From contig NC_063150.1 in the NCBI RefSeq assembly GCF_020921035.1, positions 36,069,826 through 36,133,825 on the forward strand: 64,000 nt of DNA. The letters run 5' to 3'. The position numbers were made by a program, and so were the translations under genes. This document shows, piece after piece, positions 25,767 to 37,959 of the stretch. The notes under the pieces were generated by a model, which saw only the letters and a list, made by a program, of their open reading frames with translations, searched no databases and was not told the DNA's origin. This DNA is from Rhodamnia argentea. Taxonomy: Eukaryota; Streptophyta; Magnoliopsida; Myrtales; Myrtaceae. The first letter of the stretch is position 1; each line of letters opens with the position of its first letter.

Positions 25767-28700
25767 TCACAGTGGATAGGTCCCCGTTAGACGAATGTGA
25801 TCAAGAGTTTTCCTAAGGCCATGCCTCTCCATTGCCTCGTTTCCTAACCTAAATCCCTCTCCATAGGCCTTTGAAACATCAGTCCTTATTTGATGCTTAA
25901 AAAACTTGCCAAGTTCTATCTCCAAGTCTGACCATTTTCCCTTCTTTGATGTTGATGAAGATGATGATGATGGCGATGAGGATGACGAAATATCATTTGC
26001 AGAGCTTGATTCGATCTCAGAATTCAACCACATATGAGCCAGAACTTGACAAATGCCTTCTTCAACCTCTGGACTAAGGTTAGGATAACCTGAAAATTAT
26101 TGACGTTAGTTCTGTCCCTCTAAAATTCCCACAGGAAAAGGAAAAGCAAATGCAATATTGACTTGTCTTGAGTTATGCTTAAATCTCTGTACATCCTTAT
26201 CAGATATGCTGTTCCTATTAAACTAAAAAACATAGAAGATATCACAGGCCAAAAAAGAAGAACCTTCAAGTCGAAGCCAAGCATGCATCATCTCATGAGC
26301 AAGGATTGACCCTGTCAACAGCCTGTTTTCCCGAGAATAATCAGCATGGTGCAATGTTCATACAGAAGAAAAACTGAGATTGGCTGCAAAACTTCACATT
26401 ACCTAGGGAGACCATACAAAATGAGGATTGCAGTCACGTCGCATGAACGAACCAGCTTGTAAGGTTCAGTTATCATATCAATAAATTGGTTGCCTGCTCC
26501 AATTCTTGCCCTTCTCATAACCTGGTGAATTATTGAAAAGCGACTCTGAAATCTTTTTGTTTTTCGTCAAATAAAGTCACAACGTACATATTTGATGATA
26601 GCCCAATCTAGCAACTATGAGCAAGAGCTTTTCTTACAGTGGGAACACTCCGTCCTTCGGATAAGCATAGTCCTCGAGTTTCAGACGAGTGATGATGTCC
26701 CTTAACAAGTTTCAAATGAGTATAAAACCAAAAAAGACGAAATAAAATGTTGATAGTTGGGACCATATTGACCTAGCTAAGACTTGCAGAAGTACTTACA
26801 TTGGTTCCTCCTTCCATAGCTTCGTTCAGCGCTTGTCTTTCAACCAAGAGTAGAGGAATCTGTTGGTCCACTTTCATATTCATGCTTTTATAGAATCCTT
26901 GTATTTCGAGATAAAGAGGTTGACACTCATCGGTATCCATAATCGCAGATTCTAGACACTCTAGACATAGCTTTCGACCATCATCAAGCGACAAGTACCT
27001 CGTGTCTCTTGGCTACACAGAAATAACGTTCTTTCATCAGCAATGATGCGGGGAAAATGAGAACAGCGCTATAGTCACGAGTAAATGTCCTACAGTTCTA
27101 CCAGCAAGCAAAGCAGGATGTTTATGAGCGGGAACTCACTTCCATCCTCTCACAGCTAGAACATCTTGGAGTCCCATCTCGCTCGTGTGCTTGGCAAAAA
27201 ATTTGCATCCAGAAAGGATGAGCTGCGTACTCGATTCCGTTTGCGTTTATTGGCAGCTATGTGCAGCAAAAGAAGCAGGCCATATAAAGGACAGACAACA
27301 TTTCATTCTAGAAGTAGCAATTTTATGACAGAAAGAAAGTTTCATCGTAGATTTGCCAGTATAGCATTTGTATTACGTGAATATTGAAAGAATCTGACTT
27401 ATCAACTAGATCATCAACCAAACAGAAGATGGCTTTCAGTCTGCTTGATGTTTGGCGTTTCTTTAACTTTTGGTACGGTAATGGGGTGTTTCCTTTGCCC
27501 TGCAGCGTCGTTAACTAAGTATTGCAATCTCGGGTGTAAATCAATTTATTCTGGAGTGAATATGAGTTTCCCCACATGACTTTTACTCAGGATTATTAGT
27601 TGAGGTAAACATCCGCATAGAAAAGCTACATCGAGGAAAGCTCCAAGAATACCCTGCACTGCTTCTTGAATTAGTTTTAACTGTTATGGTTTTCACTTCT
27701 TTTCCTTCTTACGTCTTGCAAAACAGGAAAGACTTCCAAAAAGTATTCTCAAGCACCCTTTAAGTCGATTTCCTTTTATCTTTTTATCAAAGTCAAAACC
27801 TGTCAGACTGTCTTACACTTTTCGTAGCTCGGGATTTTCACTTGATAATCCTTTCTAAACAACCTTTTGATACGGCACCCAAGTTCAATGAGAAAGCACT
27901 TACGTAATTCTTGCAAACTTCACATCTCAGATAATGGTGGTCTCTGAAGCATGTTTCATGGTAGGGGTGTTCCCCGGACACTGAAAACTACAAGATCAAT
28001 CTTTCGTTATATGTTATGTACTGTGGAAACTAATGTAGTTGAAAAACTCATAGGCCAAACCTCAATCAGAAGTTAAGTGAACACAAAAGTTTACCTCAAG
28101 CTCAGCAATTGCAAGACCACATGCGTGGCAGCAAAAGCATTTCTGATGCCAATCAGCACCCATGCAAGTCAGGAAATCTCCAAGACCAATCTGACTCTTG
28201 CAGCCTGCACAGATTCTGAATGATTGATGTTGTAAGTTAACTCGATTGCGAAATAAGTCCATCTAACAAAAGAGTAGTGTTACACCAATCATGCATTCTC
28301 TGCCAGCAGAGCTGCTGAGAACTTGCGGTAACGGCAAGTTGATATGCAGATAATTTCTCAAAGAAATTGCTTCAGTATGAAAGTAGAACTGACATAGGAT
28401 CAGATAGCCATATTTTGTCTTGAGATTCAACATATCTCAACACCTATTCCAGCAACTTGTGCTTCACGTTACTATATTTGAAATTAACAAACAGATTCTT
28501 CAGCCCCATAAATAGGAACTGGATTTATCAGCCACATTTTTATTGCCTCCGTACCGATTGGAAAACTCAGCACCTTGACATACACAAGTTAATGTCATAA
28601 TCTCTCTACTCTATGCCTGACCTTTTACATCTACATAAAATATCAGCTTCATCACATTTCCATTCATTATCAAAACTTATCTCCAACTACACATTAAATC

Positions 28701-30533
28701 AAAGGAAAAGAGAGGTTACAGAGGAATCCTACATCTTCAAGTCAGTATCAAAGCTAAAGCCACTCTATTTCACAAACTTCTACCTTCCATCTCAAGACTT
28801 GAACATTGCATTATCTCATATCCTTTTTGATATCTCAGGAATAAGATAAGCATTTTAAGCGTTGAAAAAATTAGATGGTAGAAACCTCTCAAAATGAAAG
28901 ATGGAAATTGGATTGACATGTCAGAGATAACCTGAGACGAGAAAGCTCAACAGCTGAATATACCTTGAGCCTGAAGATGAAGCTGGATGAAGTTGAAGTG
29001 AATTTCCATTGCCGTTTTTAGATCGATCTTCTACATATAAACTGTTTTGGACAGCTATGGCCAGTAGTTCATCCTCCACCAACTGAGCTTTAGCACGAAG
29101 TTTTTCTATTTCCAGCAGGGCATTAGAAGCTTGTGTGTATTTGGATTGATATTCATCATCTAGAAAAAGGTTTTACAGACAAATTATGGAATCACTCAAT
29201 TATCTATGTAAACTTTCTTTACTGATAAGTAAGAAATTAATCTTGCAACAAACACAATAGAAGGGGGACTAATGCAGCATACAAGCCCTCACAGAAAACT
29301 ACTAGCAAGGAATCCCCCAATAACAAAGAGATTTGTGAGTGCTAAAACAAACGGCAAGTTCACTTTCTGTTGACAATCTAAATCTCACGTCACGTTTGGT
29401 AGCATGAGTAATCTCACAGACTGAATAGCTATGTGATATATGGATCCTATGATCCCTAGCTTTCAGTGTATGATAGTGACAGATCTTGCAAGCTGGCTTA
29501 GGCAATGTACAACCAGGGGTTTTGCCTTTAAAAAGAGCTGACGACCACTCCAATTCCTCTTCCCACCAGTCAGGCATTCTCGAAAAAATGCATGTAACCG
29601 TAGGAGATGCCCATAGAGCTTTAGAGAAAGAGCATTCGATAAGTAGATGGTCCCTTGTCACTGTATAAATTGCTTAACTGAAGCATTGATGCCCATAAAA
29701 GACAAATCATGGGAACCACTCAATTATTTATGTAGACTTTAAACATGTAATTTCTACACACATAATGAAGTACAATGGAAGCAGAAAAGAGAAGCATGAA
29801 TTGGTTATGGTGCAAAAAGGAGAACAGATTCAACGATCTGCAATTCCAACGCCAGAAACACTAATAGCCTAAAAGTGCTCTTGATGAGTGGAAGTCTCTT
29901 CAACATAGAAGATACTAAGAAGAAATGAAATGGAGAGTAGGAACAAGGCTTGAAGACATTCTTTTGCGTATGCTTCAGTACTTTTGCTCCTAAGTCATCT
30001 CACTCTTGACAGATCAATGACACAGCCATCACACATTCACCACATTATTGAAGAGATTACAACCTGTGTGATCATTCCATTGAATGGTCATTGTAAATGC
30101 TTACAGTTTGGTGATGTACCAATGAAATTTCCTCCTTTCTGATCTTCTTCTGAAAGTGAAAGGGCAGTTGCATAATCTATATCCTCCCTCTCATAGTCTG
30201 TTAACTCATCCTGCATACCAGTTCTCAACGAAGTAAATGTGACGAGAAGGTACCTTCAAGTAGAATTAAGGACAAAATCCACAAGCTAATGAGAGTTTTG
30301 CGATATTCCCTCTCTTTGGAAAAACCGCTTCCAATCAATAATATGACTGAATCATTTCCCATGGGTTATTGAAATTGACGATTTCCAACTAGAGTTAAAA
30401 TACAAGAAAAATCTAGAACAACCATTTATACCGCAGAAATTTGTTGACTTTCCGAGAATCCGTCAGCATCAATGTTCTGCTGATATCGTCCCCCATGGCC
30501 GCGACCTTCAAGTGTCCGGGAGAACCTCTCCAT
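25767..30533 (-). CDS. DA1/DAR-type ubiquitin-activated peptidase (UIM-LIM-HExxH)
   Basis: On the minus strand the exons are 30533-30432, 30210-30105, 29159-28964, 28215-28095, 27987-27904, 27256-27140, 27012-26800, 26700-26638, 26521-26403, 26322-26264 and 26089-25767, all GT-AG and in phase, giving 500 aa against 532 for Arabidopsis DA1. Ubiquitin-interacting motifs lie at about 44-56 ([14 protein letters not shown]) and 98-110 ([13 protein letters not shown]). The LIM domain starts at C137 (CAGC). A second zinc-binding block carries PFWMQ and CSSCERME. The C-terminal peptidase has HEMMHAW with HExxH at 383-387 and ends in [11 protein letters not shown]1 proteins are activated by mono-ubiquitination and cleave growth regulators to limit organ size. 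A broken paralog lies at 35.5/42-44 kb. Which member (DA1, DAR1 or DAR2) is unclear. Intron 2 carries a LINE fragment. Confidence 0.94.
29217..29700 (-). mobile_element. Truncated LINE (L1-type) 3' end in an intron of the DA1-like gene
   Basis: A minus-strand open frame of about 119 residues (29661-29302) contains [16 protein letters not shown], the typical zinc-binding region (zf-RVT) at the C-terminus of plant non-LTR reverse transcriptases. The sequence beyond it reads like the common plant L1 3' UTR (actgataagtaaga on the plus strand). Only the 3' end is present, as expected for 5'-truncated insertions. A near-repeat of about 40 bp flanks it at 29178-29216 and 29701-29740. Confidence 0.75.
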
Positions 30534-32807
30534 GAAGCAAAACGTTGCTAGCCAATAACAGCAGGCACTTAAAGTAAAGGCCAGCAGCTGAGAAGACAAA
30601 ATCTTCAAGTGTTTTGGGTGAACCGGAGCACAAACATGTTACAGTAACAGAGGAATGTTAAAGCAGCCTCAATGTCCCAAAATAACTCATAATGCAGCGG
30701 ATCATGTGCTAGACAGAAAGAACAGAGTGTATCTCAGAAACCCACCACCGATCAAACATGAAACCTTCAGAAACAGAGGAATCTGAAAAAAGGAAGTGGA
30801 GAAAAACAGAAGCAAAGACAATAATAAAGTCACGAGCCTGAGATGCAATAACTATTAAACTCAGCGTGAATCCAAACCAAACGTGCTGACATTCATAGAA
30901 ATGATCAAAGATCAATAAGCTGGTGACCCTGTATGTCAGTATGTTATGTACGTACATAACTTGATCAGTCAACAGAAGAAGTGAAGCTCGTTTGGGAGGA
31001 AAGCTAAGAGCAACTTGACTTGAGCGTGGACTCCTCAGTGTCCTCACGCTTTCTTCTTTTGTGAAAAAGCAGGTCTTCACCTTCTAACCTGTTTCCCCCA
31101 TGTAACCACAGAATACCGGTCAAAAGCTAATGAGTTTGTCGTTTCCGAACTCACTAACATTACTTGCTAAGCATTTGCACTTATATCTCTCTATTTGTTC
31201 ATCTCTTTACTCAAGATATTACATGATAAAAGCAAATTTATTGAAGATTTCAACTTCAAAATTTTACCGATAAATTCCGTTAAAAGTCCCCCCCTTCTTT
31301 TTCTTTTTTTGTAATTACTAAGCGAGTCATAATCGGGTCATATTAAAAGGGTGTGAAAAATTCTACTCGCAAGGAAGTGGCATCCGAATCATGATTTCTT
31401 ATCTTTCTTTAACAAGTTAAAAACTCTTCCTCTTTTACATGAACTTTAGTTTCCATAGATACAACAAATCTTCAGAATTTTATTTCTTTAAGACAATTGA
31501 AAACTAATTTTGTGAATATCTCACAATCTAAATTCAAAATGGGAATGTACTTGTGTGCAAAGGAATTCCTCCTTGGAAGGGAAGGAGCTCGACTGTGGGG
31601 AAATTTCGTGAAGGTTCTAGAATACTGAGTCGGGTCGTCACATCAGGAATATGTTGGGACGGTGGTGGGTTTGATTTGTGATTTGATTATTTGGGGATTA
31701 ACTTAGGCTTTTCGTCTTTCAGGCTGGCCTTGAAGTTTCCATGAAATGGGTCAAGTTCATTTGAGTGGGCTTGATGTAAGAGCCTATTGATGTCCAGACC
31801 TTAAGGCCGAAACCCATGAAACCAGAGATGTGGCCCATGTTGGAGCCGTGCTCAAGGGCCCAGCCCAAAGTCCCTTCTTTCCAAGACAAACAATTTTGAA
31901 TTTTTTTAAAAAAGATAATTTCGAAAAATAGAAAAATTAAAAAAAAAAAACGGTTAGAAACTCAGACAATGCGATCATATTACAAATAAGATATGTGGAG
32001 AAAGGCTATCATCATATCCAATGTTTGGTATCCCATATTGAAACGAGAGAAAATTTTAAATAAAAGTCCGAAATACCTTCATTTTCTCGATATTTTCTTA
32101 TTTCAAATAAAAATATGAAGTGAATTTTGTTTCCAATAAGAGCTTGAAGTGACTTTGTTTGAAGTCTCAAAAAAGGGACATGATTTCAAGGGCATTTTCA
32201 TCATTTCATTTTTTGATTTGTTTCTTTTTTTTTATTTTTTCTATTTTTTTAAATTAAAAATTTTAAAATAAAAGAAAAAACACACACACAAGCGGGAGGC
32301 CAAGGTTGACTAGGAGCTAAGCGGGCAGACCCGACCGGCATTTTTTCCGTGTAGGCCAGCAAGAGCAAAGGCCCGTTTGAGTCTTTTCCTTTCCTTCCTT
32401 GCGAGCAGCCAGTATATTACTTCTCTCTTTTGCCTTCAGGGTGAGTCGGCCGAGCCCGAGCCTCCTCCTTTCCTTCTTCCTTGGCACACGCGAGAAGAGT
32501 CGAGCCAGCCAACGATCACCGGCGACCGTTACTGGCCGCGCATTCCTTCCGCGGTCGAGAGCCCTTCATAGCAGATATTTAAGGGGCCTATAAAGGACGA
32601 GGCAGAAGAGAGAGAATAGGACGGTTTGGAGTTGCTTAACCACCAAGGGAACCGAGAGCGAGGGAGAGAGAGAAGGTCGTGCGCGCAAGGGGAATTCGTT
32701 GCTGCTTTTTAGTGCTTTTGGAGCTTAATTAGTGTTTTTGATGTCCAATTCGGTCTAACAATGATATTAATTTCTTCTTAACTCAACTATATATTTACAT
32801 TTAGTTA
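30534..32807. other. Upstream region of the DA1-like gene and AT-rich intergenic DNA
   Basis: The first ~500 bases should hold the DA1-like leader and promoter on the minus strand. From 31,150 on I see AT-rich DNA, then a GC-richer stretch at 32,330-32,700. That stretch has a TATA-like ctataaagg (tataaa at 32,589-32,594) followed by a purine-rich gagagaga segment, which reads like a plus-strand promoter or an LTR promoter. No protein-coding frame follows, so the source is unknown. Confidence 0.4.
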
Positions 32808-33346
32808 GGATTAATGCCTCGAAAAAATTTAAACCGGTATACATGTGACAAAATTTACCCTAAATTATTTTTTTTACCACAAAAAACCCCAAACTTAGTA
32901 TACATTTGATAAATTTACCTCAAACTATTTTTTTTTACTATAATAAATCCTCAAATTGATATATCTGTGACATATTTATCCTCCGTTAATTTTCATTTAA
33001 TTCTGTTAATACCATAAAAAATTTCAAATTGATACACCCGTGACATATAGAGGGTAAAAACCCCAAACGTGTACACCGGACAATTGTCACGTGTCATCCA
33101 ACTCAATAATTTAACGATAAAATTCAACGAAAAATAATGGATGGTAAATTTTTTATAAGTGTACCAGTTTAGGGTAAATTTGTCAAAGGTGTAACAATTT
33201 GAGATTTTTGGTAGTTAAAAAAATAATTTGGGATAAATTTATCACATGTGTACCGGTTTGAGGCTTTTTATGGTAAAAAAAAATAGTTTGAGGTAAATTT
33301 GTCATAAATATACTAGTTTAGGGTTTTCGTGATATAACCCATTTAA
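32808..33346. mobile_element. Foldback MITE-like element with long inverted arms
   Basis: The left arm, with taccctaaattatttttttt and blocks near ggtatacatgtgacaaa, reappears as its reverse complement on the right (aataatttgggataaattt; cacatgtgtaccggtttgagg). The arms consist of repeated sub-units of about 70 bp and enclose a short centre near 33,060-33,110 with acacgtg-type words. No coding capacity. Confidence 0.7.
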
Positions 33347-34871
33347 TTATTGAAAAATCTTTGGGCCCATTTGTTTACATTTCAAGGGAAAAGTCTTTGC
33401 TTTCCCATCAAATTTAGATATTATTGAGAAACCATATATTGAACAAAGTACAAACATTAGACAATTCTAAAAGTTTCGAGTGTTGTACATTTCGAAAAGG
33501 ACGGTGTATGATTTGTAAGATGTAGATTAAGCAAAACGTAGAGAGTAAAAAGTCATGTGAGTTTATTTTTCAATTTTGTCTCCTCACTAATATGTTAGCG
33601 CATATTTTTATCTTTTTCTGCTAACAGTTCATTGAATTACGAGAGGAAAGTTAACATAGTTTCTCAAAATTGACATTGACATCTCAGTTCTATCATCTAA
33701 ATTGTAGCTTGAAATAATCATTCGTTAAACAGCTATATAGATTAAGTTAGTCAAGAAATTACTTATATGTTCCATTCTTTTATACACTGGTTATATTGTC
33801 ACAGCGATTACTTTTCATGAGTACAACTCATTATTTGTTCTCAAAATATAGAAGAGACTTACGTAAATTTAATGATGTGGTTAATTGCTATACTATGACG
33901 CGCCTGTTCATATGGCTGTCAACAATCTCGTCTTGATACATCTAAATGATGCTTGGATCTAGAACAAACTTCATGGAAAGGGTTAAGGGCACTAACCTTT
34001 GGACAATATTTGCTCCTTACTTTGTACAAACATTCCACCAACCATGCCTTTAATCGGTGAATTCAGTTATGAGCGTCACTCGTGTGTGTATATATATACA
34101 GTAAATTTATAGGTTGATCATGTCCACGGTTGGCTAAAACTCACGAGAAATAAAATGGATTTATTTATGTATTTTTTCAAAAAATAAAATGTTTTGTAAA
34201 ACTTATTATTTAGCATATTCGAGAAAGAAAAATTAATAATTGTGATCCTTTAAGATCTTTGCTTTTCATAATACCATAGATTAGCTAAGCTAAATCACGG
34301 TCTTGTGTAATGCTTTTGTGTATTCCTATACCAACACTACGTCAAACCAGGTAGGCTAGAGGTCAAGCCCACTTTGTTTTGCACAAGCCTTTTCGGTAAT
34401 TATGAAATGCTTCAGAAGCCTGGGAAACATATAAAAGAAAACTCAAACTTGTTTCAAATAAATTTGACCATTTAATGGTATTATTCACCACAAATTTCTC
34501 AATGACTAAGTTATAGTGCACTTCAAGCTTCGGAAATTAGACTAAGACATACTAAGGTGCCGAATCAAAATATAGGGCCCGTTGAAACATTTGTAGATAG
34601 TCTTCATGAAATTACTTGGACTTTTTAGACGGTGGAATTTCCATTAAGGCATCAACAAATTGAGCCTAAGTAACACTCCATTCTTCACAAAAAAAAAAAA
34701 GTTCTTTTATTTGGTATCGTAACTGCATGGCTTGATTCACGCAACCCAATCTTTCAGAAAGTACACATAAATACTTGTCACTTATTTCAAAGAGGTCACA
34801 ATAGCCCCATATGAGTATAAATATTCGGATAGTATGAGAGCTTGAAGCTCTTTACAAAGAAGTAAACATGG
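33347..34871. other. Duplicated block, copy 1 (33.82-35.2 kb), outside the Gnk2 frame
   Basis: From about 33,825 this block matches 47,020-47,198 plus 49,578-51,160. Shared landmarks are acaaacttcatggaaagg, gcactaacctttgg, tgcctttaat and gtaggctagaggtcaagccc. It contains the 3' flank of the Gnk2-like relic but no other gene. 33,347-33,820 is AT-rich with nothing recognised. Confidence 0.75.
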
Positions 34872-35210
34872 TTATTCGAAAAATAAATAATGTTTGTGTC
34901 TAAGTCTGCAGTACCTAGACTGAATCTGAGCCCCAATGCCGTCCCCACATTCATAGTCCATATCAGGGCTCAACTTATTTAGACAATCTTCGCATTGGGA
35001 AGTAGAAATCGTTGCATCACATGTCGCATGGCCGTAACAAGCGTTTTCATCTAATCCTTCCATGCAATAATAATTGAAGTGCGAATGTGGAGTACTCTCA
35101 GCTAAACAGGCTAGAATTGCATCACGATTATCGCGGTAGTCACTGAATGGCCCATATTGTTCTCCGTTGCATAGTCTGGCCACAACAGTATAGTCTAATT
35201 TGGCCATCAT
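34872..35210 (-). pseudogene. Ginkbilobin-like (DUF26/Gnk2) domain, lacking a visible signal peptide
   Basis: The minus-strand frame from ATG at 35210 to TAA at 34872 gives about 112 residues. The diagnostic C-X8-C-X2-C core is visible in the CYGHATC...QCEDCL segment. Upstream LCNGEQYGPF fits the start of a Gnk2 domain. Single-domain proteins of this kind (ginkbilobin-2, CRRSPs) are secreted mannose-binding antifungal proteins. Here the signal peptide is missing: the frame instead runs up into tandem repeats at 35,199-35,424. It is therefore probably a decayed gene, though the domain itself reads open. A homologous copy is at 50.8 kb. Confidence 0.65.
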
Positions 35211-35424
35211 CCAATGGCAAGCATCCTCTGCCTCTTGGCTACAACATTGGGTGCTTTTCCTCAGTAATGATTTGGCCATCATCCAATGGCAAGCATCCTC
35301 TGCCTCTTGGCTACAACATTGGGTGCTATTGGGTGCTTTTCCTCAGTAATGATTTGGCCATCATCCAATGGCAAGCATCCTCTGCCTCTTGGCTATAACA
35401 TTGGGTGCTTTTCCTCAATAATGA
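35199..35424. repeat. Three tandem units of 72-82 bp at the head of the Gnk2-like frame
   Basis: The units begin tttggccatcatccaatgg at 35,199, 35,271 and 35,353. The spacing is 72 then 82 bp, the longer one caused by a doubled ten-base piece. The 72-bp step keeps the minus-strand reading frame, so the open frame is extended by a repeated HWMMAKSLLRKS-like segment. Confidence 0.9.
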
Positions 35425-35512
35425 TGCCGGCAAATGGTGCTTTATGGAAACTAGTGAACAGTCTACAATTCAGCCAGCTAGCAGAAGAGGGTATTGATTG
35501 GTTGAAAATCAC

Positions 35513-35632
35513 CTCCAGTCTTTCACAGCTACAACATCTCAGAGTCCCATCTCGCTCGTGGGATGGACAATAGTTTTGCATCCAGAAAGGATGCGCCCTA
35601 TAGTCAGTGAGACCTGCTCTGTTTCTCGGGAT
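35513..35632 (-). pseudogene. Isolated exon of a broken DA1-like paralog
   Basis: Forty codons match exon 6 of the intact DA1-like gene (27256-27140). They include [20 protein letters not shown] and RCCSCERLE followed by a donor-like gtgatt. They keep the DA1 consensus (CPSHERD) better than the intact gene does (CQAHERD). The acceptor seen in the intact gene is not preserved. No peptidase exons follow. It is most likely the downstream piece of the relic at 42-44.2 kb, separated by the copia insertion. Confidence 0.8.
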
Positions 35633-35715
35633 TTGTGCAAGAAATGAGGCAGTGAGGTCATTTCATCCAGAAGCAGTAATTATGAAGCAAGAAATCTTAA
35701 AATTCTAGATTCCTA

Positions 35716-35900
35716 CTAAGTGGGATAGGCTACATCCTACACCCCCTTATGCGCTCATGCTCTGTCCTAAACCAGATCCTCCTAATATCCAAGCACACCA
35801 GATCTTTCCTTTGAGTTTCACATTCATGTCATCCCCTGCCTCTGTCACGCCATATTTCCATAATAATTGTAGACATTCCATTGGAGCATCTAAGCATGTC
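35716..35900. repeat. Possible SINE/RTE-like fragment
   Basis: The stretch begins actaagtgggataggctaca, close to the ...gtggggtcggctacat... word found in plant Au-SINE and RTE 3' ends, followed by several C/T-rich phrases and cctctgtcacgcc. This is recalled similarity only. Ends and target duplications were not defined. Confidence 0.35.
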
Positions 35901-36604
35901 CAAACCACCTTAAAAGGAAATTCCATTAACTACTAACCAGACCAAGTCTTCCACCAGTTCCACCACAGACAAACCCAGTCCAACGAGGGTTTGGACCACC
36001 AGCCACTTAAATGATACAACCAGAAGATATTAAGGGAATTTTCTGATAATCATCTTAATGGGATTTCCAGAAAACAAGGGCTAGTCCCCTAAGAATTTCA
36101 AACTTTCTTGGCATGATTCCCCATGAAAGAAATGCGTGAAGTGGTAGAATAGAAACATAATCTACCAAGGACTCCCAAGTAAGAGAGATTTTTTTTTTTT
36201 TTTGGGTCGGAACCAAAGAAGAGATCTCATCGCCATGAATTGTTGAACTAACAAATTTTACAACAAAAAAATCAATGTAGCAGTCAACTGACAAGTCTTT
36301 GTGTTTAATTATCAAAGTAAAAATAATATTAATCACCTTAACATGCTATTAAACCAGATGCTTCTGATTTAGTGGTTATTTTGATGATAAAATGTGCTAA
36401 AACCTAGTCTTTTGGGGGTGAAATTCTGACATAAGAAAAAACCATTATTGCTCCATAGAAAGTCCAAACCACCTCTGATGGCCGATAAAACCATGTGGTT
36501 GCTTGCAAAATGCCAAAACAAAAATAGAAAAAGAAGATCTGAACAACTTTTGATCAAGCACCTTCTACTACTTATTAGAAACCACTTACATGATTCTTGC
36601 ATAC

Positions 36605-36812
36605 TATTGATTGTATCACATCTTTGTATATCTTTTATTATAGGAATAGATCGATTAGTGGAGAAAATCTCTCCATCGATTAGGAGATCAATTAGCCTTA
36701 GTGGATTGATTAGTGGAGAAAATCTCTCCAATTAGGAGAAAATCTCTATAGCTCTTGTATATATATACCCATTCTGAAGTTTAATAAAATTATCCAATTA
36801 CACTTCTTCACA
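36605..36812 (+). repeat. 5' LTR of the copia element
   Basis: It is 208 bp, begins tattgattgtatcac and ends cttcttcaca. It contains internal repeats of gattagtggagaaaatctct and a TATA-like tatatatatac. Confidence 0.93.
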
Positions 36813-36938
36813 TGGTATCAGAGCATAAATTTTAAATCTTCATTTTTTTTTTCGTCTCCATCAATTTTTTCAACATGAGTTCTAGCTCTCCTGCTCTTAC
36901 GTTCGATTCTTCAAGCTCTGTCGTTTCTACCGACAACC

Positions 36939-37895
36939 TTGCCAAACCCCGCTAACCCCTTTTTCCTACATCCCTCGGATAATCTAGGGACGAATCTTGC
37001 TAGCCATCCCCTTACTAGTGACAATTACACCACTTGGCGCCGCACCATGATCATGGCTCTCTCCGCCAAGAACAAAATGGGATTTGTCGATGGCACCATT
37101 TCCAGATCGGCCACCACCGATTCGAGTTACGAAGCTTGGAACCGTGTTAACAACATGGTTCTATCTTGGCTCCTCAACTCCATCCATTGTGATCTTGCTG
37201 CTTCTGTTCTTTATGCTGATTTCACTGTTGCTGTTTGGAAGGATCTTTATGACCGTTTCTCTCCATCAAACGGCCCACGCATTTTTGCACTTGAACGTGC
37301 CATGGCCACTTTGCAACAAAACAACGATTCAGTCACCAAATATTTTAATACCTTGAAGGCTTATTGGGATGAACTAGGTACCTTGGTACCCATACCCTCT
37401 TGTACTTGTGGCGCTTATAACACTTTTTCCACTCATTACCAAAATCGCCAATTAATGCAATTCTTAATGGGTTTGAATGATGTCTATGCACCAATACGAA
37501 GTCAGATTTTGCTTCAGGATCCTCTTCCCTCTTTGGGTCGTGCCTATTCCCTCATCCTTCAAGATGAATCACAGCGTCTTCTTCAATCATCCAATGCCAT
37601 GGTTGAAGGATTTGCTTTACTCACCATGCCTACCTTGTGTGATACTTTTGCTAGATCTATTAATGCAGTCACCAAACCACGGTCCGCTGAGCAACGTCAA
37701 CGTTCTAAAGAACGGTGCACTTATTGCCATATTGTGGGTCACACTTGGGATGTCTGTTATAAACTCAATGGATATCCTCCTCATTATCGAGCTGCTCGAT
37801 GTTCTCAACCACGTCGGGACACCGTGGCCACGCCTATGTCCACCACGTCTTCGGCCACTCTTGCGGTGAACTTGTTCACTACCGAACAGTATTAG
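36939..37895 (+). mobile_element. Gag region of the copia element
   Basis: The frame has the LTR-copia gag fold (LTSDNYTTWRRTMIMAL; VWKDLYDRFS; MQFLMGLND) and a C-terminal zinc knuckle CTYCHIVGHTWDVC of form C-X2-C-X4-H-X4-C. It reads open over about 318 residues. Confidence 0.9.
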
Positions 37896-37959
37896 CAACT
37901 TCTTCGCTTGATCAAATGAGGTAACTATACAACCAGCAGCTAACCTCACATGTATTTCT

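Noticed and set aside
30709-31080. 123-residue minus-strand frame upstream of the DA1-like gene
   Set aside because: No recognisable domain, and it sits where leader and promoter are expected.
36369-36735. Frames on both strands across the copia 5' LTR
   Set aside because: They derive from LTR sequence and appear again at the 3' LTR.
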